Assembly: GCA_000953735.1 (NCBI GenBank)
Contig: LN554852.1
Location: 930,001-994,000 of the forward strand
DNA from: Moritella viscosa
GTDB taxonomy: Bacteria > Pseudomonadota > Gammaproteobacteria > Enterobacterales > Moritellaceae
DNA length: 64,000 nt
Reading direction: 5' to 3'
In this document: in pieces, positions 31,612-41,792 of the stretch
Numbering within the stretch: position 1 is the stretch's first letter
Layout: every line of letters begins with the position of its first letter
Program-made: the position numbers and the translations under genes
Notes under the pieces: generated by a model
What the model was told of the DNA's origin: nothing
Database searches by the model: none
What the model saw: only the letters and a program-made list of their open reading frames with translations

Positions 31612-32886
31612 ATGAAATTATACAGTATTAAAGATCACGCAGAGACAGTTAGCTTTGCACAAGCAGTAAAACAAGGTATGGGTAAAAACCAAGGTTTGTT
31701 CTTTCCGAGCGAAATTAATCCGATAGACGATATTGATGCTTTACTAGAGATGAACCTAGTTGATCGTAGTCGCGTTATTTTACAATCACTGATCGGTGAT
31801 GAATTTAGCGAACAAGAATTACATGACATTATTGCAAGTGCGTTTAACTTTCCTGCGCCAGTCACAAAAATTAGCGATAAGATCAGTGCATTAGAATTAT
31901 TTCACGGTCCAACTCTTGCGTTTAAAGACTTTGGCGGCCGTTTCATGGCGCAGTGTCTATCACGCCTGACTACAGGTGAAAAAATTACGATTTTAACAGC
32001 AACATCAGGCGATACTGGTGCTGCCGTTGCACATGCTTTCTACGGTATTGAAAATATCGAAGTTGTAGTCATGTATCCAAAAGGTAAGATCAGCTTCTTG
32101 CAAGAACAGATGTTCTGTACGCTCGGTGGTAATATCCGCACTATCGCGATTGATGGTGACTTTGATGCATGTCAGGCATTAATGAAGCGTTCTTTTGATG
32201 ATGCAGAGCTGCGTCAGGCAATCGGTCTTAACTCAGCTAACTCAATTAATATTAGTCGTCTAATGGCACAAATCTGTTATTACTTCGAAGCATTCGCACA
32301 ACTACCAAAAGCGCAGCGTGCACAAACGGTGGTGTCTGTACCAAGTGGTAACTTTGGTAACCTGACTGCTGGCTTATTAGCAAAAACATTAGGCTTACCA
32401 GTTAAGCGTTTTATTGCAGCAACGAATATTAATGACACTGTACCGCGTTATTTAGAAAGCGGTAAGTGGGATCCAAAAGCAACGCAAGCAACCTTATCCA
32501 ATGCGATGGATGTGAGTGTACCAAGTAACTGGCCACGTATCGAAGAACTGGCTCGTGTTAAAGGTTGGGACTTGTCTGAACTCGCATCTGATTTCTTATC
32601 TGACGAAGATACTAAACAAGCTGTTGTGGCGTTAGATGAACAAAGTTATCTATGTGAACCGCATGGTGCGATTGCATATGACCGTTTAAGTGCACAGCTG
32701 AGCGAAGATGAATTCGGTTTATTCCTATGTACAGCGCACCCTGCGAAGTTCAAAGAATCAGTTGAAGAGATTCTAGGTCGCGATATTGGCTTGCCACAAG
32801 AACTTGCTGATTGTGCAGATAAGCCAAACTTATCTGTTGATATGGCAAATGACTTTGCGGCATTACGTGCATTTTTGATGGCGTAG
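31612..32886 (+). CDS. thrC: Threonine synthase ThrC
   Basis: The PLP enzyme converts O-phosphohomoserine to threonine. The PLP lysine lies in GPTLAFKDFGGRFM. ATSGDTGAAVAHAFYG and SVPSGNFGNLTAGLLAK bind substrate and cofactor. The 424 residues match E. coli (428). The ribosome site is AGGGAATGA. It is the last gene of the thr operon, 127 bp from thrB, and is followed by a terminator. Confidence 0.96.
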   Translation: MKLYSIKDHAETVSFAQAVKQGMGKNQGLFFPSEINPIDDIDALLEMNLVDRSRVILQSLIGDEFSEQELHDIIASAFNFPAPVTKISDKISALELFHGPTLAFKDFGGRFMAQCLSRLTTGEKITILTATSGDTGAAVAHAFYGIENIEVVVMYPKGKISFLQEQMFCTLGGNIRTIAIDGDFDACQALMKRSFDDAELRQAIGLNSANSINISRLMAQICYYFEAFAQLPKAQRAQTVVSVPSGNFGNLTAGLLAKTLGLPVKRFIAATNINDTVPRYLESGKWDPKATQATLSNAMDVSVPSNWPRIEELARVKGWDLSELASDFLSDEDTKQAVVALDEQSYLCEPHGAIAYDRLSAQLSEDEFGLFLCTAHPAKFKESVEEILGRDIGLPQELADCADKPNLSVDMANDFAALRAFLMA

Positions 32887-32922
32887 TCTAGCCTTAAATC
32901 ACGCATTCTCACATTTGTGAAG

Positions 32923-32973
32923 ATACCTTGTTTTGATGTTGTTGTTAATGACATCGGAGCAAGGTATTTTTTT
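32923..32973 (+). terminator. Terminator of thrABC
   Basis: ATACCTTG pairs with CAAGGTAT, with an inner GATGT / ACATC pair, followed by T7. Confidence 0.8.
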
Positions 32974-33113
32974 GGCTGTAAGCGCCTATTTAATAACAGA
33001 ATCTCTAATTCTGCCCCTGCAATAACTGTAATTATCACTTGAATATCTTCTATAACAGGGGTAGCTTTGCTCTTTCGTTCTAAAATAACAACCTGAATTC
33101 AAAAAAGGTATTT

Positions 33114-33980
33114 ATGGGTAAGGTATTAAAAGATCTGCTTGGACAGCTAACGTTAGAAACCATTGAAGAAGGGATTTACCGTGGTCAGAGCCAAGATTTA
33201 GGATTTGGCGCTGTATTTGGTGGTCAAGTAATGGGTCAAGCATTATCGGCAGCAAAAGAAACCGTTTCAGCTGATCGTAAAGTGCACTCCTTCCACTCTT
33301 ATTTCCTGCGTGCTGGCGATGTTAAAAAGCCGATTGTTTATGAAGTAGAAAATATTCGAGATGGCGGCTCCATTACCACACGCCGTATTCGCGCGATCCA
33401 AAATGGCCAAGCTATATTCTACATGACGGCGTCTTATCAGATTGAACGTGAAGGTTACGACCATCAAGATGTTATGCCGGATGTGCCGCCACCGGAAGAC
33501 CTGCTTTCAGAACAAGACCATGTATTATCGCTACGTGATGAATTGCCTGATGATATTTGTGCCAAGTTTGTTTGTGAAAGACCAATTGAAATGCGTCCAG
33601 TTAATTATCTTGATCCACTTAATGAAGAGAAGTCTGCACCAGAGCGGTATATTTGGTTTAAAGCCAATGGGCAAATGCCAGACGATGCACGTATTCATAA
33701 ATATTTACTTGCTTACGCATCTGATTTCTGTTTTTTGCCAACCGCATTACAACCACACGGTAAGGGCTTTATGAGTCCGAATATGCAGGTGGTGACTATT
33801 GATCATTCAATGTGGTTTCACCGCGACTTTCGTATGGATGACTGGTTATTATATGCGGTAGATAGTTCAACCGCGTCAGGTTCTCGTGGTCTAGTTCGTG
33901 GACGTTTCTTTACTCGCGATGGAAAAATGGTCGCAACCACAATGCAAGAAGGGTTAATTCGAAACCGAGAGATCGCTTAA
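33114..33980 (+). CDS. tesB: Acyl-CoA thioesterase II TesB
   Basis: The 288-residue double hot-dog thioesterase hydrolyses medium- and long-chain acyl-CoA. RGQSQDLGFGAVFGGQVMGQ and VHSFHSYFLRAGD are family signatures. The second hot-dog domain has YLLAYASDFCFLPTAL, with the catalytic Asp, and SMWFHRDFRMDDWLLY. An AAGG ribosome site precedes the ATG. It is a single gene with its own hairpin. Confidence 0.94.
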   Translation: MGKVLKDLLGQLTLETIEEGIYRGQSQDLGFGAVFGGQVMGQALSAAKETVSADRKVHSFHSYFLRAGDVKKPIVYEVENIRDGGSITTRRIRAIQNGQAIFYMTASYQIEREGYDHQDVMPDVPPPEDLLSEQDHVLSLRDELPDDICAKFVCERPIEMRPVNYLDPLNEEKSAPERYIWFKANGQMPDDARIHKYLLAYASDFCFLPTALQPHGKGFMSPNMQVVTIDHSMWFHRDFRMDDWLLYAVDSSTASGSRGLVRGRFFTRDGKMVATTMQEGLIRNREIA

Positions 33981-34005
33981 TTACGTACTTAATTACGAAA
34001 TAATG

Positions 34006-34040
34006 CAACATTTCGGATGAAAACGTCGAAATGTTGTTTT
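34006..34040 (+). terminator. Terminator of tesB
   Basis: CAACATTTCG (34006-34015) pairs with CGAAATGTTG (34027-34036) and is followed by TTTT. Confidence 0.8.
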
Positions 34041-34172
34041 ATTACGAAAATTTGTGGTCGGGATCATGCTTTCCTGAAATTTATAAACATTTCCTACTCC
34101 TGCTTATTCGCTTCTGCCTCATTTTAATCTACAATGAAGATCGTTTTTTGTTACTAGGTATTCCCCCCTATT

Positions 34173-35201
34173 ATGTCTGTTAGAGTTGCCATTAATGGTT
34201 ATGGACGAATTGGACGTAGTGTTGTCCGAGCGTTGTATGAAAGTAACCGTCAGGACGAAATTAAGATCGTTGTGATTAACGAACTCGCGGCTCCTGAAGC
34301 GATAGTACATTTAACTCAATATGACTCAACACATGGCCGTTTTCCATTCTCAGTACAACTGGGCGATAACCTATTACAAATTGAAAATGATTGTATTCAT
34401 TTAGTGCGTCACCCAGAACTGGTTGATTTACCTTGGCTGGAACATGACATTGATATCGTGCTTGATTGTACGGGTATATATGGCACTAAAGCGGATGCTG
34501 AAGCACATATTGCTGCCGGCGCTAAAAAAGTTATTTTTTCCCATCCTGCGAGTTCGGATGTTGATGCCACGGTTGTGTTTGGCGTTAACCATGAGCAGCT
34601 AACGGGTGCTGAGACATTTATTTCTGGTGCGTCTTGTACCACTAACTGTATGGTGCCAGTGATCAATGCTCTTGATAGTGCATTTGATATTAAATGCGGC
34701 ACGATCACTACTATTCACTCAGCAATGAATGATCAACCTGTAATCGATTCTTATCATTCGGATTTACGTCGCACACGTGCTGCAAGTCATTCTATTATTC
34801 CGGTTGACACAAAATTAGCAGCAGGGATTGAACGTATTTTACCTAAGTTCGCTAATAAATTTGAAGCCATTGCCGTTCGGGTTCCTACCTTAAACGTCAC
34901 TGCAATGGACTTAAGTATCACGGTGAGCAAAGAAGTCACAATTGAAGATATTAACAATTGTTTACACGCTGCCGCAGAAACTGAACTAAAAGGGATCTTG
35001 GGTTATACCGAGGCTCCGCTGGTATCAATAGACTTTAACCATGACCCGCGCTCTAGCATTATTGATGGTACCCAAACACGGGTCAGCGATGGACATTTGG
35101 TGAAATTATTAGCCTGGTGTGACAACGAATGGGGCTTTGCTAACCGTCTACTTGATACGACTTATTACATCGCTACGCTAGCGAAAAATAGATTGAAATA
35201 A
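34173..35201 (+). CDS. epd: D-erythrose-4-phosphate dehydrogenase Epd
   Basis: A GAPDH-family enzyme of 342 residues that oxidises erythrose 4-phosphate toward pyridoxal phosphate synthesis. The NAD-binding N terminus is [20 protein letters not shown]. The catalytic Cys is in [14 protein letters not shown], and [14 protein letters not shown] is near the C terminus. The epd-pgk-fba order and the sequence (for example [15 protein letters not shown]) favour Epd over GapA. pgk follows after 34 bp in the same operon. Confidence 0.92.
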   Translation: MSVRVAINGYGRIGRSVVRALYESNRQDEIKIVVINELAAPEAIVHLTQYDSTHGRFPFSVQLGDNLLQIENDCIHLVRHPELVDLPWLEHDIDIVLDCTGIYGTKADAEAHIAAGAKKVIFSHPASSDVDATVVFGVNHEQLTGAETFISGASCTTNCMVPVINALDSAFDIKCGTITTIHSAMNDQPVIDSYHSDLRRTRAASHSIIPVDTKLAAGIERILPKFANKFEAIAVRVPTLNVTAMDLSITVSKEVTIEDINNCLHAAAETELKGILGYTEAPLVSIDFNHDPRSSIIDGTQTRVSDGHLVKLLAWCDNEWGFANRLLDTTYYIATLAKNRLK

Positions 35202-35235
35202 ATTTTATAAAATTGATAGCTTTAAGGATTGAACG

Positions 35236-36402
35236 ATGAATATTATTAAAATGACAGATCTTGATCTTGCAGGTCAACGTGTATTAATTCGTGCAGATTT
35301 AAACGTACCAGTTAAAAATGGCAAAGTAACATCTGACGCGCGTATCCGTGCCTCATTACCAACAATCAAACTTGCATTAGCAGCTGGCGCAAAAGTGATG
35401 GTTACATCACACCTTGGTCGTCCAACGGAAGGTGAATTCTCTCAAGAGTTTTCATTAGAACCTGTTGTGGACTACCTTAAAGAAGCACTAGAAAATAACG
35501 TTGTTCTAGCACGTGATTACCTAGACGGTTTAGAATTAAACGCAGGTGAATTAGTTGTACTAGAAAACGTTCGTTTTAACAAAGGCGAAAAGAAAAACGA
35601 AGACGCATTATCAAAAGCATACGCAAATCTATGTGACGTATTCGTAATGGACGCATTTGGTACTGCTCATCGTGCACAAGCATCAACACACGGTGTTGGT
35701 ATGTTTGCACCAATCGCTTGTTCTGGTCCGCTACTTTCTGCAGAACTTGAAGCACTGGGTAAAGCAATGGACAAACCAGCGCGTCCATTCCTCGCTATTG
35801 TCGGTGGTTCTAAAGTATCAACTAAATTAACGGTACTTGATTCATTATCAACAATTGCTGATCAGCTTGTTGTTGGTGGCGGTATTGCGAATACATTTAT
35901 CGCAGCGCAAGGTCACAACGTAGGTAAATCACTATGTGAGCATGATCTAATTGATACAGCAAAAGCATTAATGGCGAAATGTGAGATCCCAGTAGCAACT
36001 GACGTATTAGTTGCTAGCGAGTTCTCTGAAACGGCTGAAGCAACATTGAAACCAGCATCAGAAGTCAGTGATGACGATATGATCTTCGATCTAGGTCCTG
36101 ATTCTGCAAATCAACTTGCTGAGATGATCAAATCGGCGAAAACAATTATTTGGAATGGTCCAGTTGGCGTATTTGAATTTGCTAACTTCGCTAAAGGTAC
36201 TGAAATCATCGGTCGTGCGATTGCAGAAAGCGATGCATTCTCTATCGCTGGTGGCGGTGACACACTCGCAGCTATTGATCAATTCGGTCTGGCTGATGGT
36301 ATTTCTTATATCTCTACTGGTGGCGGCGCGTTCCTTGAATTTGTAGAAGGTAAAGTACTACCAGCAGTCGCTATGTTAGAAGAACGTGCGAAAAACGCAT
36401 AA
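35236..36402 (+). CDS. pgk: Phosphoglycerate kinase Pgk
   Basis: The glycolytic kinase transfers phosphate between 1,3-bisphosphoglycerate and ADP. The 388 residues match E. coli (387). [50 protein letters not shown] and the C-terminal nucleotide loop [14 protein letters not shown] are present. The ribosome site is AAGGA. It lies between epd and fba as in enterics. Confidence 0.97.
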   Translation: MNIIKMTDLDLAGQRVLIRADLNVPVKNGKVTSDARIRASLPTIKLALAAGAKVMVTSHLGRPTEGEFSQEFSLEPVVDYLKEALENNVVLARDYLDGLELNAGELVVLENVRFNKGEKKNEDALSKAYANLCDVFVMDAFGTAHRAQASTHGVGMFAPIACSGPLLSAELEALGKAMDKPARPFLAIVGGSKVSTKLTVLDSLSTIADQLVVGGGIANTFIAAQGHNVGKSLCEHDLIDTAKALMAKCEIPVATDVLVASEFSETAEATLKPASEVSDDDMIFDLGPDSANQLAEMIKSAKTIIWNGPVGVFEFANFAKGTEIIGRAIAESDAFSIAGGGDTLAAIDQFGLADGISYISTGGGAFLEFVEGKVLPAVAMLEERAKNA

Positions 36403-36548
36403 CTAACAATTAGCAACGAATGATGAATAACTAATCGTTGTTTTGTTGCTACGGCTATCGCTATAGATTAACTGTAGCGGTGAAAGTATTTTAAAAATTT
36501 GTGCTGAATAATTCAGTACTTAAATATGTAAACAATAAGGCTAATATT

Positions 36549-37625
36549 ATGTCTAAGATCTTTGATGTTGTAAAACCAGGTGTTGTAACAGGCGATGACG
36601 TGCAAAAAATCTTTGCGATTGCTAAAGAAAACAACTTCGCGCTACCTGCTGTAAACATGGTAAACACTGATTCAATCAACGGTACATTAGAAGCTGCTGC
36701 AAAATCTAAATCTCCTGTGATCATCCAGTTCTCACACGGTGGCGCTGCATTCTTCGCTGGTAAAGGTATTGGTCTTGAAGGTCACGGCGCATCTATCATG
36801 GGCGCAATCGCCGGTGCTAAATACGTACACGTAATGGCTGAATCTTATGGTGTTCCAGTTATTATCCATACCGATCACGCAGCGAAAAAACTATTACCTT
36901 GGATCGACGGACTACTAGACGCGGGTGAAGAGTTCTTCGCACAAACTGGTAAGCCACTATTTAGCTCACACATGTTAGATCTTTCTGAAGAATCACTAGA
37001 AGAAAACATCGCTACATGTGGTGAATACCTAGCACGTATGTCTAAAATGGACATGACTATCGAAATTGAACTCGGTTGTACTGGTGGTGAAGAAGATGGC
37101 GTAGATAACTCTGATATGGACGCATCTGAACTTTATACTTCACCTGAAGACGTTGCATACGCTTATGAAAAACTAACGGCAATTAGCCCACGTTTTACTA
37201 TCGCAGCATCTTTCGGTAACGTACACGGTGTATACAAGCCTGGTAACGTTGTACTTACGCCAACGATCCTACGTGATTCACAAGCATACTGTTCAGAGAA
37301 ATTCGGCCTTCCTGCTAACTCTCTAAACTTCGTATTCCACGGTGGTTCTGGTTCAAGTGAAGCTGAAATCCAAGAGTCAATCGGTTACGGTGTTATCAAA
37401 ATGAACATCGATACTGATACACAGTGGGCAACTTGGGACGGTATCAAGAACTATTACGAAGGTAAAAAAGAATTCCTTCAAGGTCAAATTGGTAACCCAA
37501 CTGGCGCAGATGCTCCAAACAAAAAACACTATGATCCACGCGTATGGTTACGCGCTGGTCAAACAAGTCTAGTTGCTCGTTTAGAACAAGCACACAAAGA
37601 TCTAAACAGTGTAGACGTTCTATAG
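36549..37625 (+). CDS. fba: Class II fructose-bisphosphate aldolase
   Basis: The start is ATG 36549 with AAGG eight bases upstream; the product begins MSKIFDVVKPGVVTGDDVQK like E. coli FbaA (359 aa; here 358). Zinc ligands lie in VIIHTDHAAKKLLPW, the ETGAxE-like EIELGCTGGEEDGVDNSD and FGNVHGVYKPGNV. It splits fructose 1,6-bisphosphate in glycolysis. It closes the epd-pgk-fba cluster and is followed by a strong terminator. Confidence 0.97.
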   Translation: MSKIFDVVKPGVVTGDDVQKIFAIAKENNFALPAVNMVNTDSINGTLEAAAKSKSPVIIQFSHGGAAFFAGKGIGLEGHGASIMGAIAGAKYVHVMAESYGVPVIIHTDHAAKKLLPWIDGLLDAGEEFFAQTGKPLFSSHMLDLSEESLEENIATCGEYLARMSKMDMTIEIELGCTGGEEDGVDNSDMDASELYTSPEDVAYAYEKLTAISPRFTIAASFGNVHGVYKPGNVVLTPTILRDSQAYCSEKFGLPANSLNFVFHGGSGSSEAEIQESIGYGVIKMNIDTDTQWATWDGIKNYYEGKKEFLQGQIGNPTGADAPNKKHYDPRVWLRAGQTSLVARLEQAHKDLNSVDVL

Positions 37626-37686
37626 ACCTAAATAGCGCTAGCATGCTGTAATCGATTACGATTAACGTAGCTAATAGCTGTTATTG

Positions 37687-37721
37687 AAAATACCGCTCAC
37701 AAGGTGAGCGGTATTTTTTTA
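37687..37721 (+). terminator. Terminator of epd-pgk-fba
   Basis: AAAATACCGCTCAC pairs with GTGAGCGGTATTTT and is followed by T residues. Confidence 0.92.
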
Positions 37722-37922
37722 TCTGTAATTCTTGCCTTCCTCTTATTTAATGCAATCCCTGACTTATTATGCACTTATATCAATATTGTCAGTTGTTATT
37801 AGCAATGTGCATAACATTATATTCTTTACTTATTCAATTTTTAGATATGAATTCCAATCGTTTATAATTATTTTTTATTTTTAATTATTAAATTTTGTGT
37901 TTGACTATGAAAAATGTGATCG

Positions 37923-37936
37923 TGAATGTATATTCA
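37923..37936 (+). promoter_or_regulatory. ARG-box-like site 1 (ArgR operator candidate)
   Basis: TGAATGTATATTCA fits the ArgR half-site pair TGAAT-N4-ATTCA exactly. It lies 65 bp before the NhaC-family gene and about one ArgR spacing from a second such site. Confidence 0.5.
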
Positions 37937-37943
37937 GTATATG

Positions 37944-37958
37944 TGAATAATTAATTCA
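37944..37958 (+). promoter_or_regulatory. ARG-box-like site 2 (ArgR operator candidate)
   Basis: TGAATAATTAATTCA has the ArgR half-sites with five rather than four central bases. Its centre is about 21 bp from site 1, the usual distance between paired ARG boxes. Confidence 0.45.
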
Positions 37959-38000
37959 ATCGTGTGCCGTGTGACCGCGTGTTTAAGGAAGGATAACGAA

Positions 38001-39515
38001 ATGGAACAAACAGATATTAGCTCACTGCTGCCTATTATCATTACATTAGTATTATCGCTCTCTACGCGTAATGTCGTGATTGGATTATTTGCGGGTGTGC
38101 TAACTGGTGTGTTTATGCTTAATGGATTGCAGCCATTAGACTCGCTTGGCATTTTGGTCAAAGATCATTTAGTCCCACAGTTAACAGATGGCTATAATGC
38201 CGGTGTGTTAGTGCTATTAGTTTTCATCGGTGGTTTTGTTGCCTTGATGGAGCAGTCGGGTGGTGGGCAAGCTTTTGCTCAAAAGGTCACGCACTGGATC
38301 AGTACAAAGTGTAAAGCACAGCTCTCTGCTTGGTTCGGTGGTATTTTTATCTTTTTCTCTGATCTGGGGACGCCGCTTATTGTTGGTCCTGTGTTTCGTC
38401 CTATGTTTGATAAATTAAAACTGTCGCGTCAAAAATTAGCATTCATTATTGATTCAACGTCATCGCCCGTGACTATTCTGATCCCATTTATCGGATGGGG
38501 GGTGTATATCATGGGGCTGATCCAAAAGGAATTCACGGCTCTCTCGTTAGAGACTTCTGATTGGCAAGCATTTATTAACGCCATTCCATTTCAGTTCTAT
38601 GCATTTTTAGCTATTTTCATTGTGCCATTAGTGGCGATTAAAAATCTTGATTTTGGCCCAATGGCAGAAGCGGAAGCACAAGCCAAAAAAGGCTTATTTA
38701 CAGGGAAAAGCCAAGATACATTGGAAGCCTTTACCCATAAAAATGCTAAGCCTTCATTTGTATGGGCTCCGCTATTAGTCATGGCGGTTGTCTTGATTAG
38801 CATGCTAGGTCCATTAGGTTTCCCATTTGAAAAAGTATCGGGTTCTGCATTCCGTGCTGCGTTATCAAGTTCGTACTTTTTTGCTGCGATCACATTACTA
38901 ATCTTAATGGCTGTATACGGCGTGCGTAATTTAACAGATGGTATTGCCGTATATTTAAAAGGTATGGGTAATATGATGCAAGTTGCCATTATTCTTGTCT
39001 TAGCGTGGGCATTGAGTGGCATTGGTAAAGATTTAGGCACAGCGGCATATATTGCAGAGCAGGCTTTGGGTGGTTTTCCTAGTTGGCTACTTCCTGCCGT
39101 TACCTTTTTATTAGCGGCTATTATTTCGTTTGCAACGGGTTCATCGTGGGGGACATTTGCGATCATGATGCCGCTAGTGATCCCGACTGCGGTAGCAATT
39201 GATGCGCCGTTATATATCAGTATTGGCGCGGTATTATCTGGTGGTTTGTTTGGTGACCATTGCTCACCAGTTTCTGAGACAACCATTCTGTCATCAACTG
39301 GGGCTGGTTGTGATCAGTTTGAGCATTTCCGTACACAATTACCGTATGCGTTGTTAAACGGCGCTATCGCATTAGTGAGCTTTGTTATAGCTGGTATCTT
39401 CGAAACAGTGTTGGTATTACCTGGTGCGCTAGTACTGCAAATTTGTTCGATGTATTTGTTATCGCAATGGCATCAACATCAGCAAGATGTTATCGAGCAG
39501 CTAAGCCAAACTTAA
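38001..39515 (+). CDS. NhaC-family Na+/H+ antiporter or amino-acid transporter
   Basis: The start is ATG 38001 behind AAGGAAGG; an in-frame ATG at 37962 has no such site. The 504-residue protein has about 11-12 membrane segments and family motifs such as FFSDLGTPLIVGPVFRPMFD, IDSTSSPVTILIPFIGWG, FATGSSWGTFAIMMPLVIP and GGLFGDHCSPVSETTILSST. Members of this family include sodium/proton antiporters and transporters of lysine or methionine predicted from regulation. The two ARG-box-like sites upstream suggest an arginine- or ornithine-linked substrate here (inference). It is a single gene. Confidence 0.85.
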   Translation: MEQTDISSLLPIIITLVLSLSTRNVVIGLFAGVLTGVFMLNGLQPLDSLGILVKDHLVPQLTDGYNAGVLVLLVFIGGFVALMEQSGGGQAFAQKVTHWISTKCKAQLSAWFGGIFIFFSDLGTPLIVGPVFRPMFDKLKLSRQKLAFIIDSTSSPVTILIPFIGWGVYIMGLIQKEFTALSLETSDWQAFINAIPFQFYAFLAIFIVPLVAIKNLDFGPMAEAEAQAKKGLFTGKSQDTLEAFTHKNAKPSFVWAPLLVMAVVLISMLGPLGFPFEKVSGSAFRAALSSSYFFAAITLLILMAVYGVRNLTDGIAVYLKGMGNMMQVAIILVLAWALSGIGKDLGTAAYIAEQALGGFPSWLLPAVTFLLAAIISFATGSSWGTFAIMMPLVIPTAVAIDAPLYISIGAVLSGGLFGDHCSPVSETTILSSTGAGCDQFEHFRTQLPYALLNGAIALVSFVIAGIFETVLVLPGALVLQICSMYLLSQWHQHQQDVIEQLSQT

Positions 39516-39527
39516 GTTCTTTCTAAA

Positions 39528-39556
39528 GCACCCGATGTGATACACCGGGCGTTTTA
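39528..39556 (+). terminator. Probable terminator of the NhaC-family gene
   Basis: CACCCG and CGGGCG-type arms with an inner GTG / CAC pair are followed by TTTT. The stem is short and imperfect. Confidence 0.5.
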
Positions 39557-39592
39557 GATAAAATAAGTGTCAACTTATTTCAGGAACCCTGA

Positions 39593-40720
39593 TTAACCTA
39601 AGTATTCAGTGTAATCCGCGTAGCCCACTTCTGTACCACCGTACATCGTTGCAGGATCAACGTCATTGAATGCCCAATTATTCTTAATACGAGCGGGCAA
39701 ATCTGGATTGGCAATAAACGGACGACCAAAACCAAATATATCACCGTAGCCTAAATTAAGAATATGCTTGGCTTTTTCTACCGAGTATTTACCCGCATAC
39801 ATGATAGTGCCAGAGAAAGTCTCACGTACATCTTGATAGAAAGCATCAGGTAAATCAGGTGCATTATCCCAATCTGCTTCTGCTAATGACAGGTAACCAA
39901 TCCCGATATTTTCGATTGTTTTAACTGCTTCAATATATGTCTCATGTGGATTATCTTCAACTAAACCTAGGTAAACGCGTACATCGTCAGTGGTTGCAAA
40001 CAGTGGTGCAAATCGAACGCCAACATTTTCTTTCCCAACTTCATCGGCTACTGCCTGAGTGATTTCTTTTAAGAAGCGTAAACGGTTTTCTAAACTACCA
40101 CCGTACTCATCGGACCGTTGATTACTGTGTTCTGAGATAAATTGATTTACTAAATAACCGTTAGCACAATGTAATTCAACACCATCAAAACCTGCTTTCA
40201 TGGCATTATTCGCAGCTTGCGCATACAGGGTGACAAGTTCTTTTACTTCTGCGGTTGATAGCTCACGTGGCATACTTGGGTCTGCCAATGCACCTTCACC
40301 TGGTGCAGTCTCAATAAATACTTTCACGGTATCCGCTAGAATGGCAGATGGTGCGACGGGGGCTGCGCCATCGGGTTGTAAACTTGTATGTGAAACGCGG
40401 CCTACGTGCCACAGCTGAGCAAAGATAATACCGCCTGCATCATGCACTGATTTGGTTACTTTTTTCCAACCTTCAACCTGTGCATCAGAGTAGATCCCTG
40501 GTGTCCATGCGTAACCTTGACCACGAGGTTCTATCTGAGTACCTTCGGTGATCATAAACCCCGCGGAAGCGCGCTGAGTGTAATACTTAGCCATTAATTC
40601 ATTCGGGATATTGTCCGGCTGTGTACTGCGCGAACGTGTTAATGGTGGCATTACAATACGGTTTTTTAAAATGTGTGAGCCTAATTTGGTCGGCGTGAAT
40701 AATACGTCATTTTTCATCAT
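39593..40720 (-). CDS. nemA: Old yellow enzyme family alkene reductase (NemA-like)
   Basis: The 375-residue FMN-dependent TIM barrel reduces activated C=C bonds such as N-ethylmaleimide, and nitrate esters in relatives. LKNRIVMPPLTRSRS binds FMN, FAQLWHVGRVSH holds the conserved Trp-His, and ELHCANGYLVNQFIS plus the RSDEYGGSLENRLRF signature are typical. It is divergent from a LysR-type regulator 89 bp away, which probably controls it. E. coli nemA is instead under the TetR-type NemR. Confidence 0.9.
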   Translation of the reverse strand: MMKNDVLFTPTKLGSHILKNRIVMPPLTRSRSTQPDNIPNELMAKYYTQRASAGFMITEGTQIEPRGQGYAWTPGIYSDAQVEGWKKVTKSVHDAGGIIFAQLWHVGRVSHTSLQPDGAAPVAPSAILADTVKVFIETAPGEGALADPSMPRELSTAEVKELVTLYAQAANNAMKAGFDGVELHCANGYLVNQFISEHSNQRSDEYGGSLENRLRFLKEITQAVADEVGKENVGVRFAPLFATTDDVRVYLGLVEDNPHETYIEAVKTIENIGIGYLSLAEADWDNAPDLPDAFYQDVRETFSGTIMYAGKYSVEKAKHILNLGYGDIFGFGRPFIANPDLPARIKNNWAFNDVDPATMYGGTEVGYADYTEYLG

Positions 40721-40809
40721 GGTCTTTATCTCGTGAGTGGCTAATGAGTTGAACTATATCGCCGCTTAGGTACAATGAAAATCAAGTGAAGTATGTATGA
40801 GAAACAAAT

Positions 40810-41706
40810 ATGGCTGATATCAGTAAGCTGGAAATAAAACAATTAAGGGTGCTTGCTGCATTATTACAGTTACATAGCTTAACGAAAGCTGCCGCTAAGC
40901 TCGGTATCACTCAGCAAGCGGTCAGTGAGCAACTGAAAAAACTGCGGGATATATTCCAAGATCGTCTCTTTATTCGTGGCAGTCACGGTGTTATACCAAC
41001 TCCAAAAGCACAGGAGTTATCACCCAAGATCCAGCAGATTTTAATGGCCATTGGTGAATTAACTGAATTAGCAGAGTTCGACCCGCAACGATTAAATGGG
41101 GTATATAAAATCAGTGCCTCAGATTATGCGATGCGCGTTATTTTACCTTCTTTATTAGTGCAAATTAGACAGCAGGCTCCGCATTTAAAAATAATTATTC
41201 GCCGCTTTGAATCGGACAATTTAACGCAGTTAATGGCCACTGGCGAGATTGATTTAGCGTTGACCTTTCCAGCGTTTATTCCGATCACTTGTCCTTCGAT
41301 GCTACTGTATGAAGAGCGTCATGTTTGTGTTGCCGCTAAGGCTGTGGCGAGTGAATATCAGGGACTGAGTTTAAAAGAGATTGCAGCAGCGCCACAATTG
41401 GTTATTTCACCTTCACGGGCAAGTCTAAAAGGATCTGCTGACGAATGGTTCGCGGCAAAGGGTTTTCAGCGTAATATTATTATGTCACTACCCAGTTTTT
41501 CGGCAGCCCCAGATTGTATTGAAGCGATGGGGGTGTTGGCATTTTTACCTTCACGTATGTTACCCAATGATAAATTAGTTGAGATTGCATTGCCCGAGCC
41601 ATTACCCAGTTTCGAGGTGGTGGCTGCATGGCATCAACGTTCAAGCCAAACTCAGACTCATCAATGGATCACGGGTTTACTGGGTGAGCTATATCCACAA
41701 AAATAA
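40810..41706 (+). CDS. LysR-type regulator divergent from nemA
   Basis: The 298-residue protein has an N-terminal winged HTH (KAAAKLGITQQAVSEQLKKL, about residues 25-45) and a periplasmic-binding-type effector domain. The divergent layout with nemA (39593-40720) and the short shared promoter region suggest it regulates nemA. The effector is unknown. The second residue onward (ADISKLEIKQLRVLAALLQL) aligns well with LysR start regions. Confidence 0.88.
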   Translation: MADISKLEIKQLRVLAALLQLHSLTKAAAKLGITQQAVSEQLKKLRDIFQDRLFIRGSHGVIPTPKAQELSPKIQQILMAIGELTELAEFDPQRLNGVYKISASDYAMRVILPSLLVQIRQQAPHLKIIIRRFESDNLTQLMATGEIDLALTFPAFIPITCPSMLLYEERHVCVAAKAVASEYQGLSLKEIAAAPQLVISPSRASLKGSADEWFAAKGFQRNIIMSLPSFSAAPDCIEAMGVLAFLPSRMLPNDKLVEIALPEPLPSFEVVAAWHQRSSQTQTHQWITGLLGELYPQK

Positions 41707-41709
41707 CCC

Positions 41710-41751
41710 AAAAAAAAGCCTGTCAGCGTAATGAAGTGACAGGCTTTTTTA
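41710..41751. terminator. Bidirectional terminator between the LysR gene and serA
   Basis: AAAAAAAGCCTGTCA pairs with TGACAGGCTTTTTT. A second G/C hairpin (CCCCTTTTTCAAGGGG, about 41759-41774) lies closer to serA. Confidence 0.9.
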
Positions 41752-41792
41752 ATCCCCCCCCTTTTTCAAGGGGAAGGTTAAGCGGGGTCTAT

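Noticed and set aside
41750-41775. Runs of C and G near the serA terminator and at 43275-43282 as special elements
   Set aside because: They look like simple homopolymers linked to hairpin stems; no further structure supports a role.
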